The position numbers and the translations under genes were made by a program. The notes beneath the pieces were generated by a model. That model had not been told where the DNA came from. It did no database searches and worked only from the letters and a program-made list of their open reading frames with translations. From assembly GCA_035610835.1 (NCBI GenBank), contig CM069442.1, positions 32,007,798 through 32,071,797 of the forward strand: 64,000 nucleotides of DNA, written 5' to 3'. Shown in pieces: positions 31,645 to 44,683 of the stretch. This DNA is from Ophiura sarsii. Its lineage: Eukaryota > Echinodermata > Ophiuroidea > Amphilepidida > Ophiuridae. Each line of letters begins with the position of its first letter. The stretch's first letter is position 1.

Positions 31645-33690
31645 CATACAAACTGGCAGGTGGCTTACCACTGTTGGCAGTAATTCACCACATTTTAGCC
31701 GATAATTTATAAATGGAACATTTCTGGCCCCTAAGATTTTATAGACATAATGAGAAAAATATGGGGATTCTTCTGATATTAAGATATTTTGATGTGAAAA
31801 AAAAAAAAATAGCCCAACAAAAGGGATCATAACAATACACCTTTAAACAATATGATAGTAAATAGACTATCTGGACTTGTCTATTCGGTTGATAAAAAAG
31901 GCGACACATAGTGTATACATTTGGATCTGTAACTCCTATGTCTACGTAATCATGTAACATGTTCCTGCAATTATCTGTTTGTTTTTTCTCGTAATTATAA
32001 GATATAATTAAAATCATATATCTTTTCCTGACTACCCAATAGAGAGTATCCACGTCACTCATGCATGCCCCTAACAAAAGGTTAAAGTACCGATGAGTAT
32101 CGATCAACACGCGTGTTAGTCACGGATTTAAATGTTGTGTTGGTCTTTTACAATTCTGACACAGAGTTTAGTTCCCCCAAATATGGCCGATACATGGATA
32201 ACCTCTATATCAAACGTCTACCGCGATACACAGTCTTCAGTGACTAGCGACCTTTGCTGGACCAAGGTAATGCCCATGGCAATGTTAAAGTATGATCACG
32301 TAGTTGTTAGGCTTGTCAGGAGGGGTATGAATACATAATCTGTATTTATACTGTTTCGTTACACACTTAAAAATGACATTTAAACTGTAACACCTATATG
32401 GTCATGCGTTATGAACTAGCCTCCCAATAGGGTGGTGCTGTTACACTTTTTAGTTGTATATGCTGTCATATTCCTTACATGTGTTTAAAACCGCAAAAGC
32501 TATCTCAACAAATTTGGTATCATTTTGAAGCCCTAATAACAAGCGTTCTGCCTGCAATATAGCATTGGTATAGTTAATACAGAAGGGGAGCTACAGCTGT
32601 TTGAAGTTTAGGGACCAGGGGTGGTGCTGGAAGGGTGTCGCTGGAAGGGTGCCGCCTGTACAAACTCAATGGGGATAATCCTATGCTTTGTTCTTTTACC
32701 ATAACTAGTCATCCCTAATGTTACAAACACCATTCTGGTCCCATTTTAAAGGATATTTAGTAGTCTTTATGAATGTGGTTCAACATACTTGTCAACTATT
32801 TGTAACAACTAATTAATCATGGATAAGACAATGATCATCAGCTTTCTTCCTATTCGCTACACAGTCAACATGATAGCAAAAGTATATATTTGTGGAAAGC
32901 TTGGAACTAGAGGAATTCAAAAATGCAGTTTAGATCAGGAAAGGGTACATCCTTAAAACATATAAAAATAAAAAACATATAAAATAAAAATTGGAGATAT
33001 TCACTAGCCAGTATAATTACTTCACCGACCTAGTAACCTTTGACAATTATATATCATCTGATGGGAAATTTCATGAGGAATTCAAATATATTAAGTAAAT
33101 AATGATAGGGGTAGGTGTAAAAATTATATGGATCTCAAATTAAAAATTAATAATTCTGATATTTCCCGAACATACCATTTTAGTCCTTGGTCGTACTATA
33201 AGTTCAATGGCATATTTTGTTTCCTCATGCAATTTCTCTTTAGAAAATGTTTACGTTTACTACCTCAGGAGATAGGCCTATACAAGAACATATACATGTG
33301 TAAAGTTAAAATCACGTCGCGAAAGCCAAAATCCGTGTGTAACGCGAAAGTAGGCGAGCTTATTAACACATGACCATATGCAAATGTGAGAATATACTGT
33401 ACATGCTGTATGTGATGCGTGTAATAAATTCCTCTTTATTGTAGATTTACCAAATTTATATTTTAGGAGGAAGAAGATAGCACTAGGGATAATAAAGCAT
33501 TCTTACCTACAAATGGAAATAATGAAGAAATACTACTGTGCGCCTCTTCGGTAGTGATAACACTAAAAACCGCCTTGATGCCTGGCGCACCCCTTTCTAC
33601 TTTACCTATATTTCTTCTTGATATAAATGATTTGGGTGCATTCGCTGACACGTGACGCATCAAACTATCAAGGGTATGTATATATGCTGA
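31645..33690. other. Intergenic, nothing recognised
   Basis: About 2 kb with no credible ORF. GGTGGTGCTG-type motifs recur around 32430-32660 without a clean period. Confidence 0.4.
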
Positions 33691-33695
33691 TAATA

Positions 33696-34480
33696 TAAAG
33701 GGGTCAAAAAAGTAAGTCACCCCTAAAATAGAATACTTTTGTTTACATAACTTCACACACAATGTCACATTTCCTCAAAATGATGTTTTCAGAAAAAGTG
33801 GCACTTACTTGTATTGGATTTTTAGCAAATTTCATGTTAACGGAAACATCATTTTGTGGATATTTGACTTTTTCGGGAAAAGTAAACATGATATTGAAAA
33901 TGGGAAATTTTGTACGGATAGCTAAGCGTTTTTCCTTTTCAGAAAAGTTTCAATTTCTAAAAACGTATAATTGTGTAGGGGTGTTACGCAAACAAAACTG
34001 TATAGAATGTTGAAAATTGCCACTGTTTCTGAGAACATCATTTTGGGAAAATGAGACAATTTTGGGAAAGGTAAACATGATATTGAACAGAAGAAACTTT
34101 CTGTGAGAAGCCAAGCACTTTTCTTTTCACAAGTTTTTATATTTCTCAAAACGATTAATCCTGTGCGGAGTTATCCAAACAAACTTGGTCTAATGTTCGT
34201 ACAAAAAAATCACGAGAGAGAGTTTTTAAATTTACGGGTATGGACCAAGTGCCACTCTTTATGAAAACATAATTTTGGTGAAATGTGACTGTTTTGGGAA
34301 AAGTAAACATGATACCGAAAATGTAAAACCTTCTATTGGTAGCCGAGCGTTTTCTCTTTTCATAATCGTTTCAACTTTTCGAAACGTCTAATTGTGTATG
34401 AAGTTATGTAAACAAAAGTAATCTAATTTTAGTGGGGGGGGGGGGGGGGGGGGGGGGGCTTACTTTTTTGACCCCTTTTA
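33696..34480. mobile_element. TIR element with degenerate internal repeats
   Basis: The ends TAAAGGGGTCAAAAAAGTAAG (33696 onward) and their complement (to 34480) form the TIRs, and a longer inner match (TTTGTTTACATAACTTC) extends the arms. Inside, a ~240-bp unit with AAAATGATGTTTTC, GGGAAAAGTAAACATGAT and TTTCAATTTCTAAAACG-like landmarks repeats about three times. A poly-G run sits at 34434-34458. Confidence 0.75.
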
Positions 34481-34484
34481 GAAA

Positions 34485-35340
34485 TGATCCAATATCATAC
34501 ATGAACTTGGTCAAGGTCCAGCATGTCACTGAACTGGAAAAGTAACAATACTTCATTTCAGAATGCTTACACGTAGGCTCTATTTTCACCATCTAAAGCT
34601 GATACATATTAATGCATTAACACAAACTGTTAAGGTTCATGGCCAGGTGCTTTATTGTAGCCAATTTAAAATCAGTGATCGGTATCAACAATCTTATATA
34701 TACATTGCCATTAGATGCCACCCCGTAAAACACCAATAAGACAAATACGAGATAGGAATTTGCAGGACTGGCTGAGACCATATTGGAACAGTTTTATTGT
34801 AGAACATACCCAATTTATATGGGTTACGACGACGACATACTCATCAAATATCCCCACGACTTTAATATGACATTTACACATTAATTTATACGAATACTAC
34901 TATGGACAACAGGATATACGAAGACGAGGTAGACATGACATATGCAAGGAACACAACGGTGTACACGACGAACACAACGTGGACATGACCGAAATTAGCT
35001 GCCGGGGCGAAAACATTTCCCATGAGCAAAAATACCGATTTACGTGTTAGTTATCTAAATGATGCACTCCCCTTCCCGGAACAAATGCACGCTTTAGCAC
35101 AAGGTTTGAGAACTCATAATCCTAATCACCATCAAATCACAATCCTAATCATAAACGCCCCACAAATAAAATCGCAACCACAAATAAAAATCGCAAACAC
35201 AATCACAATCATACCAACAACCACAATCAAAATCACAACCACAACCACAACCACAAACAGTCACGAGTCAACAGTGCACAGCCTATCAACACTACTTAGA
35301 ATGTAACTCCAAACGGCTCCCCAAATATCGATTATGTTGA
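34485..35340. other. Intergenic with an ACA/ATC-rich low-complexity tract
   Basis: About 35120-35265 is (CACAATC/CACAACC)n-like. The reading frame through it (Ile/Thr/Asn runs) is an artefact. Confidence 0.6.
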
Positions 35341-35470
35341 CGATGCAATTGAGACTAAGTATCTTGCCCAAGGACACAAACAATTTGGCCTCAGCTGGGC
35401 TAGAACTCACAACCTCATTATCATGAATTCCGCGCTGTCCCACATGTGCTCTCTTATTGTGCCAACATAA
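35341..35470 (-). mobile_element. tRNA-derived SINE with CORE/MIR-like centre, copy 1
   Basis: On the minus strand, a tRNA-like head (GGGACAGCGCGGAATTC, then B box GGTTGTGAGTTCTAGCCC) is followed by TGTGTCCTTGGGCAAGATAC. That closely resembles the TGTGACCTTGGGCAAGTCAC motif in the central domain of MIR/CORE-SINEs. It is the opposite orientation to copy 2. Confidence 0.65.
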
Positions 35471-35679
35471 CATATTGTGATCACTACTACTTAATTCTAA
35501 CTGATAAATACCGGTCCCCAATAGTTTAGGGCTATAATATGAGTATATCAATTACATAAAATACGGTGCATTTCACTTTCTATGCGTCTCATTTAATGTA
35601 ATTAACCTAAAATTATTAAGGGTGACATAAATCTAGTCGAATATTGTATCTAATTGAATTAAAGGTAAAGCACATAATA

Positions 35680-35805
35680 TGGTTTAGTGGAACAGCGCAG
35701 GACTCCCAATCATACCATATTAGGTTATGAGTTCTAGCCCCGCTGGTTTCAACGTGTTTGTGTCCTTGGGCAAGGTACTTATGAATGTTTGTTCATGTTA
35801 GTTTA
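35680..35805 (+). mobile_element. tRNA-derived SINE with CORE/MIR-like centre, copy 2
   Basis: A-box-like TGGTTTAGTGGAACAG, B-box-like GGTTATGAGTTCTAGCC, then GTGTCCTTGGGCAAGGTACT. Head and centre align with copy 1 at 35341-35470, about 200 bp away and inverted. Confidence 0.65.
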
Positions 35806-35829
35806 TATGTCGTAACTTGGTGCTGATTT

Positions 35830-37250
35830 AGCTGCTGCCTTGACGTTGCATTGTTTAATAATGTAGAATAATTTACATAATTTGTAATGCAATGTTGTGA
35901 CAATTCAGCCGGTTGGCTGCCATGAAAATAAAATTAGATAATTATTTTAAAAGTTTAAAAAACAAATTAAACCATTTTTGGTAAACACAATGAGTATAAC
36001 TGGTACCCCGGGAGCGATGTTCGTTAAAGCGCATAGCACATGTACATTGTACAGCAATTATACATTTATACACTGTTTGGCCAAAAGTGTGTACGGTTAA
36101 TAAATTCGCACCCCGGGACTGGTACATTTGGCCGTACTGCAAAACCAGTACGTACTTGTCCTAAGTAGGGGTGACTTTAACGATAGGTGCTCAAGTAATA
36201 ATTTGCATCCGCATACGTACAGGTATTCATGGAAATATTTGCGTTGTCTCAGTTCAATATCCATGGAATCATGTACGTAGGATGATGCAAAATATTACCT
36301 TGACGTCAGTCGTAAAGGTCATAACGTAAAGGTCAGTTATACTTTAGGCCAAGTAAATAACAAAAAATGTTTCACGTCCGGGGTTTTCAAAAAAAGGAGG
36401 AAGAGGGGCTTTTTATTTTTACTTTTTTATTTGGCAAAATGGCCGCCATTCGAGATTTCTGACATTCCATGGTGTTTTTCCCTATTAAATGAAATGATAA
36501 TTTAAAAAAGAGATAATTGTTAGACAAACATATTTACATTGTTTTAATAGTATTAGCACCAGTGGTGCAATTGGTGCTGAGTGGACTGAATACTGAGATA
36601 TCACGTGATATATCTCGCCTCAAATGTACCGCAACGCTTCGGCGTCTGGCAAAAAGATTTTGAATTTAAGTTCTGCCTACTTACGATGCCAACTCATATG
36701 CTTTTATTCCATAGCTCTCCCACAGAGAGCTAAGATTCAGAGCTACATTCAATAAAATAAGCTCACCTTTCATGTTATTGATCCTTTTAAAATGTCATTT
36801 AGAATGATGATGAGATTCAGGGATTTCAACAATTTATAGTTCATGGAATAAAACTCACATGTACTATGTACTAATTTTAATTGTTTCTTACCGTGTTTAC
36901 ATGTGTTTATCAGTCAATTCCTGAACTTCGATTGTTATTATACCGTTGGCGTTGAATTATAGAGGTTATTTTCTCATCTTAAAAATCAATCTTAGCCCAA
37001 AGTTCGTAACTTTCGATGTACAATATTATCCAAGTCGCTCAAAAGTAATATTCGCTGGATGTTTAAGGCGGTAGTTCGCGTGTATGTCGTAATTTTATAC
37101 GATAAGTTCTTCTGACTATCGATGTTTCGTGATTAGACCGTCATGTTGTATAATCTCGATCCCTTATTTTAGAGTACAAATGTCGTATTTACTATCACGC
37201 GTCGGTGAAACCATCTAGCGTTTACAAAAGTGAAAAGGGCATCAATCTCG
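35830..37250. other. Intergenic, nothing recognised
   Basis: No coding or mobile signature could be supported. Confidence 0.4.
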
Positions 37251-37258
37251 ATGACCGA

Positions 37259-37445
37259 TTCACCAAAGGCGATATCAATCTTCCACGGTTGATAGTGCAT
37301 TTGGTTTTGATTAAGCTCATTAAAATGTGTCCATCCATTAGGTTAACCATGGTTAGCCTAATGAATGGTCCATTTCAACAGCTTAATCACAATCAAATGC
37401 ACTATCAACCGTGGAAGATTGATATCGAGTATATACTTTGGTGAA
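37259..37445. repeat. Near-perfect 187-bp palindrome
   Basis: TTCACCAAAG at 37259 pairs with CTTTGGTGAA ending at 37445. GATATCAATCTTCCACGGTT and the following GATAGTGCATTTG recur inverted, and the centre GGTTAACCATGGTTAGCC is itself palindromic. The arms are about 80-90 bases with almost no loop. Confidence 0.85.
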
Positions 37446-37975
37446 CATTTAAAATACAGTACGTTACTTCAGGTATAGTTTAACGGCTTGATAAATTGAA
37501 CTAGTAATTTTTGGCGTAGGCCATTTGTTAATACTGCACGAAGCTGTCTTGTCATGCTCGTTTTGCTTGTAACCCAAAAGAGTTGCACACAGATTTTTTA
37601 TGTTGATTATTACCACGGAACAAACTCTGTTGATGTTTGTTGAAAACTGAATTGTGAAAACCAAACTTTTCTAACCGTTGTAATTCGTGTGACCAAAGTA
37701 GAGGAATAGGAAACGCTGCATATTGGTAAGTTTTAGGGTAAGAACGGGGACACCTAAGCTTAAATTTAACAATTGTAAAGGGTTCAACAAAAGAAAGTAT
37801 ACCACTTTGTTTATGTCATTTTGAGTAACATTCAATTTTTTTTTGACCCAACAGGCTAGATAGACATTTAGATGAATCTTTTAGGCATAATTTGATACCA
37901 GATTTGCCCCCTAACAACAAAGATAAACCATGATTAGCACCATTTAAAGAAAAATATCCCATTTTCAAAAGTCGC

Positions 37976-38410
37976 ATTTAGTGAACCTTTTTACCGGTGC
38001 ACCAATTTCATACGTTTGTCCACGAGATACCCACAATATGCATCAGATCGCAAAATGTGTCTCTCATTCAAATTTGGAAACTTGAGTACATTTTTGATGT
38101 TATTGGAATTTAATGTATCCTTTCTTGCTTACATGTGAGTTAACATAATCAATTTACCCTACCCATACTATAAAATGTTTATAATGTTATACATTTTAAT
38201 AAAAAACTGACATTTTCCAATTTTTTTGTTGGCGGGATATTCAAATATAAAAATGCAATGTGTGCAATTTCAATTAAATAAACACTGTGCTCGTGGACAA
38301 ACATGTACATTTGAGTCACCAAAGCCAAACGAAAAATGCGATCGACTTCATTTTTTCACACAAAGTTAGGATTAAATACCGTATATCATTCTTGCAACGT
38401 TTAAAAAGTC
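37976..38410. repeat. Relic of the CAGGGTGAGTCA element interior
   Basis: GTGAACCTTTTTACCGGTGC, TTTGTCCACGAGATACCCAC and AAAATGTGTCTCTC match 56264-56400 in the same order, then a ~200-bp insertion, then CTTCATTTTTTCACACAAAG and ATCATTCTTGCAACGTTTA matching about 56420-56475. The TIR ends are not preserved here. Confidence 0.6.
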
Positions 38411-38900
38411 ATGTTATCAATTACGTAGCACTTTGTCGAGATGAAACGTTATTCAAACACGCCTGTGACGTAATACATTTTACGCCAAAATGTTTTAAAA
38501 CATACCACCATTTGTCATAATAATCAATAACTCCAATACATTTCAGAAAAAAAGGCAAAACTGCATTTTTGTTTTTTGAGCCATTACACAGATTTCTGTA
38601 GCCAGTGAGTATCTTTGAATTCGCAAATATTACGGCGTTCGGGTCCTACAAGTAGACGAGTGTCTTTAGATAAGTAAGAAATGGTGTACTTTGTTATTTG
38701 TAAATTCATGAACTAATAACTCTACCAAATGAATACCCGTGATAATGATTTAAGTTGAAGCATTCTTTAAATGATAATATTGATCGGAAATCCAAACCAC
38801 CAATGTCCCAACTTAGCAATATGCGCCATTTTACGGTCATTTCAACCACAACCTATGGTTTTAATCATATTTCGGAAAGTCCCTATAGCACACTACAATA

Positions 38901-40002
38901 CAGGGTGAATCAAAAAACATTGTGCCCGATTTGAAACGGCCGTTTGACCTTGATGCGTGCATTGGACCATGGAATTGTTGTTGTATATATAAAGCGTTGT
39001 TAATCTAGTTTATCCTCCCCAAAAATGAAAGTAATAGACTAAAAAATAAGCAAACTGTACCATGTTTTGTAAACTGTCCGCATTTTTTCGCCATTCCAAT
39101 GGGATTTACACAGTTAAGACATGAATATTGCAGCAGCATGATGATATGGAGTGAGAGTCTACAAGAAAGGCATTGTTGTGCCTGTAATTTATTACAGGTT
39201 CTTGGCATATTAAATGAGCCAAAGGTGTTAAAACATTGTATAAATTAATAATACTTCACAAACTAAAAATATTGCACAAATGAAATGTTCTGAAGACACT
39301 TTGTTTATTGATAATTGCACTGAAAAGTCATTCACATTTGCCTTTAGGTTCACATGGTATGAGTTGCGGTCTTCTGCTTAAGATGTTTTAAGGCATACAA
39401 TAAAATGTTAGCTTCCTTGCAATTCAAAATATAAATCATTTAGCTGTTTGCTGATATTAAGTTTTGTTAATGAAGCCCTCCTTCGACATGGCCACCATTT
39501 TGCTGAAGACATGTGTGTGCCCTGTCCAACATGTTGCGGACAGCTCGTCTAACCATTCCCCTGCTGCGGTTTAGCCTGTCACTTCGGCTCTGTAACGTGC
39601 CTCCACTTCTTGAAGACTTCTTGCCTTCTTGATCTGTAACAGGTGATGCTTGTATTCAAATTTGCCTTTTCATTTGACAACTCAGTATCAGACTATTAAT
39701 TACTTATCCCAGAGTGAAAGAATGATTTTACAGGAACATTTTGACAATTAATGTGATAATAATGACCATTTTAGCAAAACCAATTTTACTGTGTGTAAAT
39801 CCCATTGGAATGGCGAAAAACGCGGTCAGTTTACGAAACTTGCCACAGTTTGCTTATTTTTAAGTCGATTACTGTCATACTTTGGGAGGATAAACTAGAT
39901 TAACCAGGCTTTATACAAACAACAAAAATTCCATGGTTCAATGCACGCATCAAGGTCAAATGGCCGTTTCAAATCGTGCACAATGTTTTTTGATTCACCC
40001 TG
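38901..40002. mobile_element. TIR element CAGGGTGAATCA, 1102 bp
   Basis: The ends CAGGGTGAATCAAAAAACAT and their complement are flanked by TA on both sides (38899-38900 and 40003-40004). Inverted arms extend about 230 bp, through TTTGACCTTGATGCGTGCAT and TTCGCCATTCCAATGGGATT. No transposase frame is left. Non-autonomous, mariner-like. Confidence 0.85.
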
Positions 40003-40009
40003 TATAGCA

Positions 40010-40440
40010 CCCATCAAATGCAATATGCACCTAGTATCTTAAGACGACTGTACTGCATGTATATATTTACTGTTGCATATCTGTCAATCATATAAAGTAC
40101 ATTAAACATGATCTAAACCCATCTTCATATATCGCCCATACTATCTGTGAATTTTCAATCAGTCACTCAAGGAGTTAGCTTCAAAGATATGGAGAAAAAT
40201 CACATGTGTAAATACCCTAAAGTTCCAAATGTTTTGGATTGTAGAAGGTAAAGATATATGTCAAGTATCAACAAAAGTCGTATTGTTCAAAAGAAAGCAG
40301 TATGCCCATACAATTACAAAATCCTTCATTTCGGACCACTTGCCACGGTCCAGTTGCCCCATATTCCCCTAATATTGCAATAGTAAGATCATGTTATTAG
40401 ATGTAAACTGTGTTGATTGGTATTGACACTTTCCAGTCTC
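40010..40440. other. Intergenic, nothing recognised
   Basis: No feature could be supported. Confidence 0.4.
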
Positions 40441-40447
40441 CAAACTG

Positions 40448-40620
40448 GTGCACTGGACCCCCAAACATGGCAAAAGAAAGCCGGGAAGACCTGCTCTGAC
40501 ATTCATTGACTTACTCAAGCAAGATACAGGATTGGAGACAAGCAACATAAAGACAGCAATGAAGGACCGACAAGTGTGGAGAGCCATCGTAGATCGGGGA
40601 CACCACCGAGTTAAGCATAA
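40448..40620 (+). pseudogene. C-terminal fragment of a non-LTR retrotransposon polyprotein
   Basis: HWTPKHGKRKPGRPALTFID, then DRQVWRAIVDRG, matches the familiar C-terminal G(K/R)R-x-RGRP ... DR-x-x-W-R tail of RTE/L1/Jockey-type polyproteins. Only about 55 codons are recognisable. Confidence 0.65.
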
Positions 40621-40719
40621 TCAGCTTTCCATGCGGCTATTAGTTTTACCATATATACAAAACAGATTTGACAGATACCATTCCCAACTTTCAAAGTCTT
40701 ATCTCAAGAATTACTGAAC

Positions 40720-41298
40720 TAATACTAGGCATTTTTGTACTTATTTTAAAGCATTTCTCATGGTGATTCCAAAATACGGTAATGAAAGTGTTAACTTACA
40801 AACCATAGACTTGTCTGACATAATTATAATGTAAACATGACCTGCCCCCTTGTTTTGGCAGTAAAACCTCTGGCTTGTCACAACTGGTTGACTAACTATC
40901 ATCGAATTCTCCTGGTCAATTTCTCATTCCCCTGGTCAATTTTTTTAATTTTTTAGGTTTTACTGTTTTTCTGTACATTAAGTTGGGTGAGTCGGGTGAG
41001 TCATCTTTTCTTTTTTTTTTACTCGGCAGTGGGTCATCTTTTTCTTTCTTTTCCTGGTTGGTGGGCAAAGTTTTTTTCTTTTCCTGGATAGTGGTCAAAG
41101 TTTTTTTTTTTAAACTTCCATGCCCCCACCCCCTGAGTATCTAATGGTGCGTCCCTAACAGAGTGTCTGTAGCGCTCAAATCATAACCTTGAGCGTACAA
41201 GCCTTTAGACTCCACTCCGTCAAGTTAAACCTTGTTATAATTATACCATCAGACTGGTATTAAAAACAGGCTGGTATTAATTTACAAACCATAATAAA
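40720..41298. other. Intergenic with T-rich degenerate repeats
   Basis: About 40910-41115 holds CTTTTCCTGG-(T)n-type degenerate repeats. The reading frame across it is Lys-rich low complexity. Confidence 0.5.
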
Positions 41299-41524
41299 TA
41301 CACACTATAAAATGTGTAGTTAAAAATAACCCTTTTCAGGGTCAACTTTGCACCGACTGAAAAAAATTGTTAAATATAACTCTTGTTTTAGTCGTTTTTA
41401 CTCTTGTTCTATCATTTTGTTGGTCATTTTACTCAAGAAAAGGGCAAGAAATGACTGGAAAAGTGTCATATTTAACCCTTTTATGAAAAGGGTTCATTTT
41501 TAACTACCTATTTTTAAGTGTGTA
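41299..41524. mobile_element. Small TIR element
   Basis: ACACACTATAAAATGTGTAG plus TTAAAAATAACCCTTTTC at the left match the inverted AAAAGGGTT, TTTTTAACTACC and TTTTTAAGTGTGT at the right. About 226 bp, non-coding. Confidence 0.65.
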
Positions 41525-41529
41525 GACAT

Positions 41530-42445
41530 ATCTGTCATTAACTTGTCAACTCTACGAGTAGAGCGGGCAGCGAAATTCTTTACCGTGACCACCATTTGGA
41601 TATCGGCTAGTTAAAATGCGTAATAATAACATCGTAGCGCGGGCGTAGTTCACAGAAAGCTCGCTGTACGCTATACATATTCGATTGTATTATATATATT
41701 GTTAAAACAGATTAGCTTTATTCCGTAAAAATCATATCGATTGAAATTCCAATCGCTGTCAGCCAACTCCTCGTGGTCTAATGGCTATCGAACAGTTCTT
41801 ATGAACGAAAGGTTACTGGGACGAATCTCAGTATCGTAGAATTTTGCGTTAAACCTTGTCTGATATTTTTTCGACATAGGATATAATGTAATGTAAGTAC
41901 AAGTGCAAAACACCTGTATACATACATGTATATCAGTTTCAATTCAAATGTTGTGTACGGTAAAAAATAGCGCGCCCCGCTCAGTGGAGCAAAATATTGG
42001 CCACAAGTCTTCTTATTTTCGATATACCCAACACATTTTAAAACATCACCTCGTTGGTTCGATTGTAGTACTCGTATATAAATGTATCTTCAAGAATAAT
42101 GATGATGCCAAACACTAGGCCGTTTATAGGTGGGGTGACCTGATAAAAGGTATATATTCCATCATATAAAACCAGCGAGATGATGTTTTAAAGTTTGATC
42201 ACCGGGCGGGAGTCACTGTTTATGATCAATTTTGCTCCACTAGATAACCTTGTAATGAAGTAAACCCATTCCTTATTTGAAGAATCAGAAAGAGTACCTG
42301 AGATTAATCTCTTCATTTGCCAGACAAATACATTGAAAACGTTGAGATATACAGTATGATGTATTTGTCTAAAAATCTATTTTTGTATCGTCTTTCCAAG
42401 TTCATGTAAAATGCTGTTGATGATCAGGTAAATGTACAAAGGGCA
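41530..42445. other. Intergenic; weak tRNA-like patch at 41767-41838
   Basis: CGTGGTCTAATGGC and a T-arm-like ACTGGGACGAATCTCAGT lie at tRNA-like spacing, but the acceptor and anticodon stems do not fold. It is probably another SINE head. Nothing else is recognised. Confidence 0.3.
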
Positions 42446-42447
42446 TA

Positions 42448-42688
42448 CAGGCTGTCCCATAATGATTAGTATCCATCGATGCCCACAGTTAATTAATAAC
42501 CATGTCTAACACAATGCAGTGTAACTTCAGTTAAATAAGTCCGATATTCATGATCTAAAATTCGAATGAAAGGGTACAGTATACCAAATGTGATAAAAAA
42601 CAACGGATCTAATCTCATTGATTTTGATGATAAAAACAAATATTGAACTTTGGGCATCGATGGGTACTTATCATTTTGGGACAGCCTG
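42448..42688. mobile_element. TIR element CAGGCTGTCCCA, 241 bp
   Basis: CAGGCTGTCCCATAATGATT plus the following ATCGATGCCCA is inverted at the right end. TA flanks both sides (42446-42447, 42689-42690). A mariner-type MITE. Confidence 0.85.
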
Positions 42689-42714
42689 TATCTCTACTTA
42701 AATGTCATTTACAT

Positions 42715-43020
42715 GTTTAAGGTATTTGATATACAGGAAGGCGGTTTTGATTCATGGCGTTATGCTTTCTTCCGGAGCGAGCAAAAACTGCGAGGTGATC
42801 TTATCCTTGTCATCTTTAGATGTGTATAGATTGGTTCTTCTTCAATGCGTTGATTCCTGTGGTATAAACAACAGGATTCAAATAGTTTTTATAAAGGCAT
42901 GAACTTGTCCTGTCATTACTAACCCTCGTTTACGTCATGGGATTATTGTTGGAACACACAGACGGAATTAGCTGGAGTTGGAATGGAGGGAGGGTATCAA
43001 AGCGATTTGGTATGAGTTTA
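42715..43020 (+). repeat. Dispersed repeat, copy 1 of 3
   Basis: GGAAGGCGG(T/C)TTTGATT, GGAGC(G/A)AGCAAAAACT, GTGTATAGATTGGTTC and AACACACAGACGG recur in order at 49165-49345 and 63350-63560. Non-coding, same orientation in all three. Confidence 0.75.
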
Positions 43021-43344
43021 AAAACTGTTCATAATTTGTCTAAACGTGTTTCAATACTAAATTTATTTAACCTAAAACAAATTGAAAATCAATTAGTTTT
43101 ATGCATTTGTATAATAAAAATCAAAATGCCAATGTTCATGTAATAAAAGAGACAAAAAAGAAAAGAAAAGAGACCAGCGCGAGTGTTGAACACACACCGC
43201 ATAAACTCCTGGCTACGCTGCTAGTACTTATCAAATTATTTCCACAATAATCATAACATTATATCACAAGGCCAGATTACGCCAAGTATTATGTATTTTG
43301 GCTAAGACTATCTCTTTCTCTTGTCATTTCGCCTCAAAATTGAG

Positions 43345-43370
43345 GGGGGGTGGGGGGGGGGGGGGGGGGT
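43345..43370. repeat. Poly-G run
   Basis: G-run broken by one T, of unreliable length. Confidence 0.9.
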
Positions 43371-43387
43371 ACTCGAATACTGAAGAG

Positions 43388-43764
43388 GGTAGGGGTGTGC
43401 GGCTGGGCAGTCTGAAAACAGGGGCTTACTAAACTGAACGAGCACCAAAACAGGGGCTTACCGAACTGAACGGTCGCCGAAATTGGGGTCTTAGAGAACT
43501 GAATTCTTATACAAAATTGTGTCTTATAAACTGAATTTTAGGCAACATTTAGCCTTATGAACTGAATTTAGGCCAAATTTGAGGCTACATATCTCAAATT
43601 CATAAGATTTTCACACATTTTATGATTTTTGGTTGACTTTGGGGTCTAAGGGAACTGCCAATGGATGAAAAGGGGGGTCTTATAGAACTGCCAGCGGATG
43701 AAAAGGGGGTCTTAAGGAGCGGCCGAAAGGCGTGAAAAGGGGTCCTTGCCAGCCGCACATACCC
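43388..43764. repeat. Degenerate ~32-40 bp tandem repeats bounded by an inverted GTGCGGCTGG
   Basis: GGGTCTTA-x-GAACTGAA-like units recur about eight times. GGGTGTGCGGCTGGGC at the left matches the inverted GCCAGCCGCACATACCC at the right, so it may be a repeat-filled TIR element. Confidence 0.6.
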
Positions 43765-44683
43765 GTACGGCCAATATAAGTGAGTAATGAAATTTCGGGC
43801 TAGACATGTGAGGTGCGTAATATGAAATTTCGAGCTAGACACGCGACCAATTAAAAAAAAGAACTTCACGAACTGATATTTTAACTTGCAAAATGTAAAA
43901 AAAGGACACTAGACTGGAGTTTGTTATCAAACTACATTGGTTTTGGGATTATATAATTATAGCCTATAGCCTAACTAGAAATGTGATATTTATACTTTTT
44001 TTGATATGTATCTGCGAGTACGTGTTAAACCAATACTAGTTGGTCAATTTAGGCAAATCGTTTCCAAATCGTGTCCGGACGTTTTAAAAAAGCGTGAACT
44101 GGAGACATTTCCCCACCCCACTCTTTGAAACTGAGGACAGTTCTGCATTCGATGATATCCCCGATTTTCAATTTGTTCATGTCCAAGAGGGGGTATTTTA
44201 CTAACTGTCTACCCTTATAGAGATAATAGAGGGAGTTTATGGTATAATTACGAATAATTACATAATGCATAGTTACCAACCATAGGATAGGCTATATGTG
44301 ATATAATTCTTCAGTGGCGTAGCTAGGTTATTGATATTGGAGGGGGGGGGGGGGGGCCGAGAAATAAAATGAACCGACAAGAGTCAAGATATGCGCGCGA
44401 TTTATTTTTGACTTTACACCTATTTTTGGCACGATTGAGATACATTTGGGCTCTAAACAAGCTTGTTCCAACGAATATTGCATTTTGGGGTAACATTTTT
44501 CATCTGCGTACTTTTGACCATCATAATTCCATGATTCCTCTGGTCAAATGAACCTCATTTTGATAGTACGAACTCGACATTCCCCACAAAAAAGTGTGTA
44601 CCCAATTCTCACCTTTTACAAAACGGTGTGAGTGTGAGATGGTGGTGGAGGTATTTTTATAAACATAATTACCTGGAGAATGA

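Noticed and set aside
35022..35306. 94-codon ORF
   Set aside because: Rich in Ile/Thr/Asn from an ACA/ATC low-complexity tract; no domain.
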